A stretch of 64,000 bases of DNA from Streptomyces laurentii (GTDB taxonomy: Bacteria > Actinomycetota > Actinomycetes > Streptomycetales > Streptomycetaceae): positions 6,947,501 to 7,011,500 of the forward strand of contig AP017424.1 in assembly GCA_002355495.1 (NCBI GenBank), read 5' to 3'. This document shows positions 63,308 through 64,000 of this stretch, piece by piece. The position numbers and the translations under genes were made by a program. Under the pieces are notes generated by a model. The model worked only from the letters and a program-made list of their open reading frames with translations, was not told where the DNA came from and made no database searches. Every line of letters starts with the position of its first letter. Positions within the stretch are counted from its first letter, which is position 1.

Positions 63308-64000
63308 ATGACTGGAGTGGCGGACCACAGCGGACCCGAAGCGCACGGAGCACATGAAGCACGAGAAGCACACGAAGCACCAGACGTACACGGACAGATG
63401 AACGAACGGATGTACGACCTGGTGGTCCTGGGCGCGGGACCCGTCGGCGAGAACGTGGCCGACCGGGCCCGCGCCGCCGGGCTCACCACGGCCATCGTGG
63501 AGAGCGAGCTGGTCGGCGGCGAATGCTCCTACTGGGCCTGCATGCCCAGCAAGGCGCTGCTCCGCCCGGCCATCGCCCGCTCCGAGGCGCTCCAGGTGCC
63601 GGGGCTGCGCGGCCAGGTCGCCGGCCCCCTCGACGCCCACGAGGTCCTCGCCCACCGCGACGCGATCGTCGGCGACTGGCAGGACGACGGCCAGGCGGAC
63701 TGGGTGAAGTCCATCGGCGCCGACCTCTACCGCGGCCACGGCCGCCTCGACGGCCCGCGCCGCGTCACCGTCCAGGGAACCGAGGGCGACCGTCATGTGC
63801 TGACCGCCCGGCACGCGGTCGCGGTCTGCACCGGCAGCCGCGCCGCCCTGCCCGACCTGCCCGGACTGGACGGCGCCCGGCCCTGGACGAGCCGGGAGGC
63901 GACCAGCTCCGGCCGGGTGCCCGACCGGCTGATCGTGGTCGGCGGCGGGGTGGTCGCGGCCGAGATGGCGACCGCCTGGCAGGCGCTGGGCGCGCGGGTG
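63308..64000 (+). CDS. Pyridine nucleotide-disulfide reductase family flavoprotein (3' end outside window)
   Basis: 231 residues are visible with no stop. From ~35 the FAD-binding start YDLVVLGAGPVGENVADRARAAG and the redox motif GGECSYWACMPSKALLRP (C-x4-C) are intact; IVVGGGVVAAEMATAW near the right edge is the NAD(P) loop. It belongs to the dihydrolipoamide/mercuric reductase family. ATG 63308 gives an unusual His/Glu/Ala-rich N-terminus (HEAREAHEA); ATGs at 63398 or 63410 would start just before the fold. Substrate unknown. Confidence 0.88.
   Translation, partial: MTGVADHSGPEAHGAHEAREAHEAPDVHGQMNERMYDLVVLGAGPVGENVADRARAAGLTTAIVESELVGGECSYWACMPSKALLRPAIARSEALQVPGLRGQVAGPLDAHEVLAHRDAIVGDWQDDGQADWVKSIGADLYRGHGRLDGPRRVTVQGTEGDRHVLTARHAVAVCTGSRAALPDLPGLDGARPWTSREATSSGRVPDRLIVVGGGVVAAEMATAWQALGARV

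Overview
The window is about 64 kb of very GC-rich DNA (low-GC stretches occur only in a few intergenic gaps) with strong third-position G/C bias, GTG and TTG starts, GTGA/ATGA start-stop overlaps and actinomycete gene families (DUF574 methyltransferase, SpoIIE phosphatase with PAS/GAF/HATPase, class F sortase, FG-GAP protease, ALF-repeat protein). It is a Streptomyces chromosome or a very close relative. From memory of S. coelicolor gene order, the run rmdA-like / sdhCAB / ornithine-lipid genes / egtDCBA resembles the SCO0910-SCO0928 region of the left arm; this is recall, not a search. No rRNA, tRNA, CRISPR array or insertion sequence was seen.

Layout. 1-6.5 kb: end of an M23 endopeptidase, a DMT transporter, an FhuF-like protein, an SDR with a zinc ribbon, an orphan 64-residue peptide gene with its own ribosome site and terminator, a lipase maturation factor, and a small duplicated-motif protein. 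6.6-18 kb: a DUF6777 lipoprotein, a PAS-GAF-SpoIIE-HATPase regulator, an Fpg-type glycosylase, a LytTR regulator / YjcH-like protein / acetate-type symporter / LytS kinase operon, and a sigma factor coupled to a thioesterase. 17.8-24.5 kb: envelope genes (CapA, universal stress protein, deacetylase, class F sortase, two secreted proteins sharing a GGLGG C-terminus, a DUF4239 protein, a proline-rich protein). 24.8-34.3 kb: DUF574 methyltransferase followed by a c-di-GMP PAS-GGDEF-EAL enzyme, a TetR/TetX-like divergent pair with an operator palindrome, and a LysR/sdhCAB divergent pair with a LysR-type palindrome.

34.3-51.8 kb: a NarL-type two-component system, a CPBP protease, a YceI remnant, a UvrA paralogue, an LLM oxidoreductase, small unknown genes, dodecin, an orphan sugar-binding lipoprotein behind DasR-like operators, olsB-olsA for ornithine lipids, the ergothioneine operon egtABCD (minus strand) and a TIGR02452 protein. 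51.9-64 kb: secreted proteins (FG-GAP protease-like, a small secreted protein, ALF-repeat protein), a lipoprotein glycerophosphodiesterase, a flotillin with an NfeD-like partner, a thiolase, thioredoxin and the start of a flavoprotein disulfide reductase.

An important caveat runs through the whole window. Six genes (12463-12845, 28735-29846, 36169-36974, 48098-49506, 49503-50773, 54651-55150) are each broken by one frameshift. In every case exactly one base is missing, in five of them the break maps to a specific run of G or C, and adding that base restores a full-length family member. The simplest explanation is homopolymer undercalling in the assembly rather than six decayed genes, so egtA and egtB in particular are probably intact in the organism.
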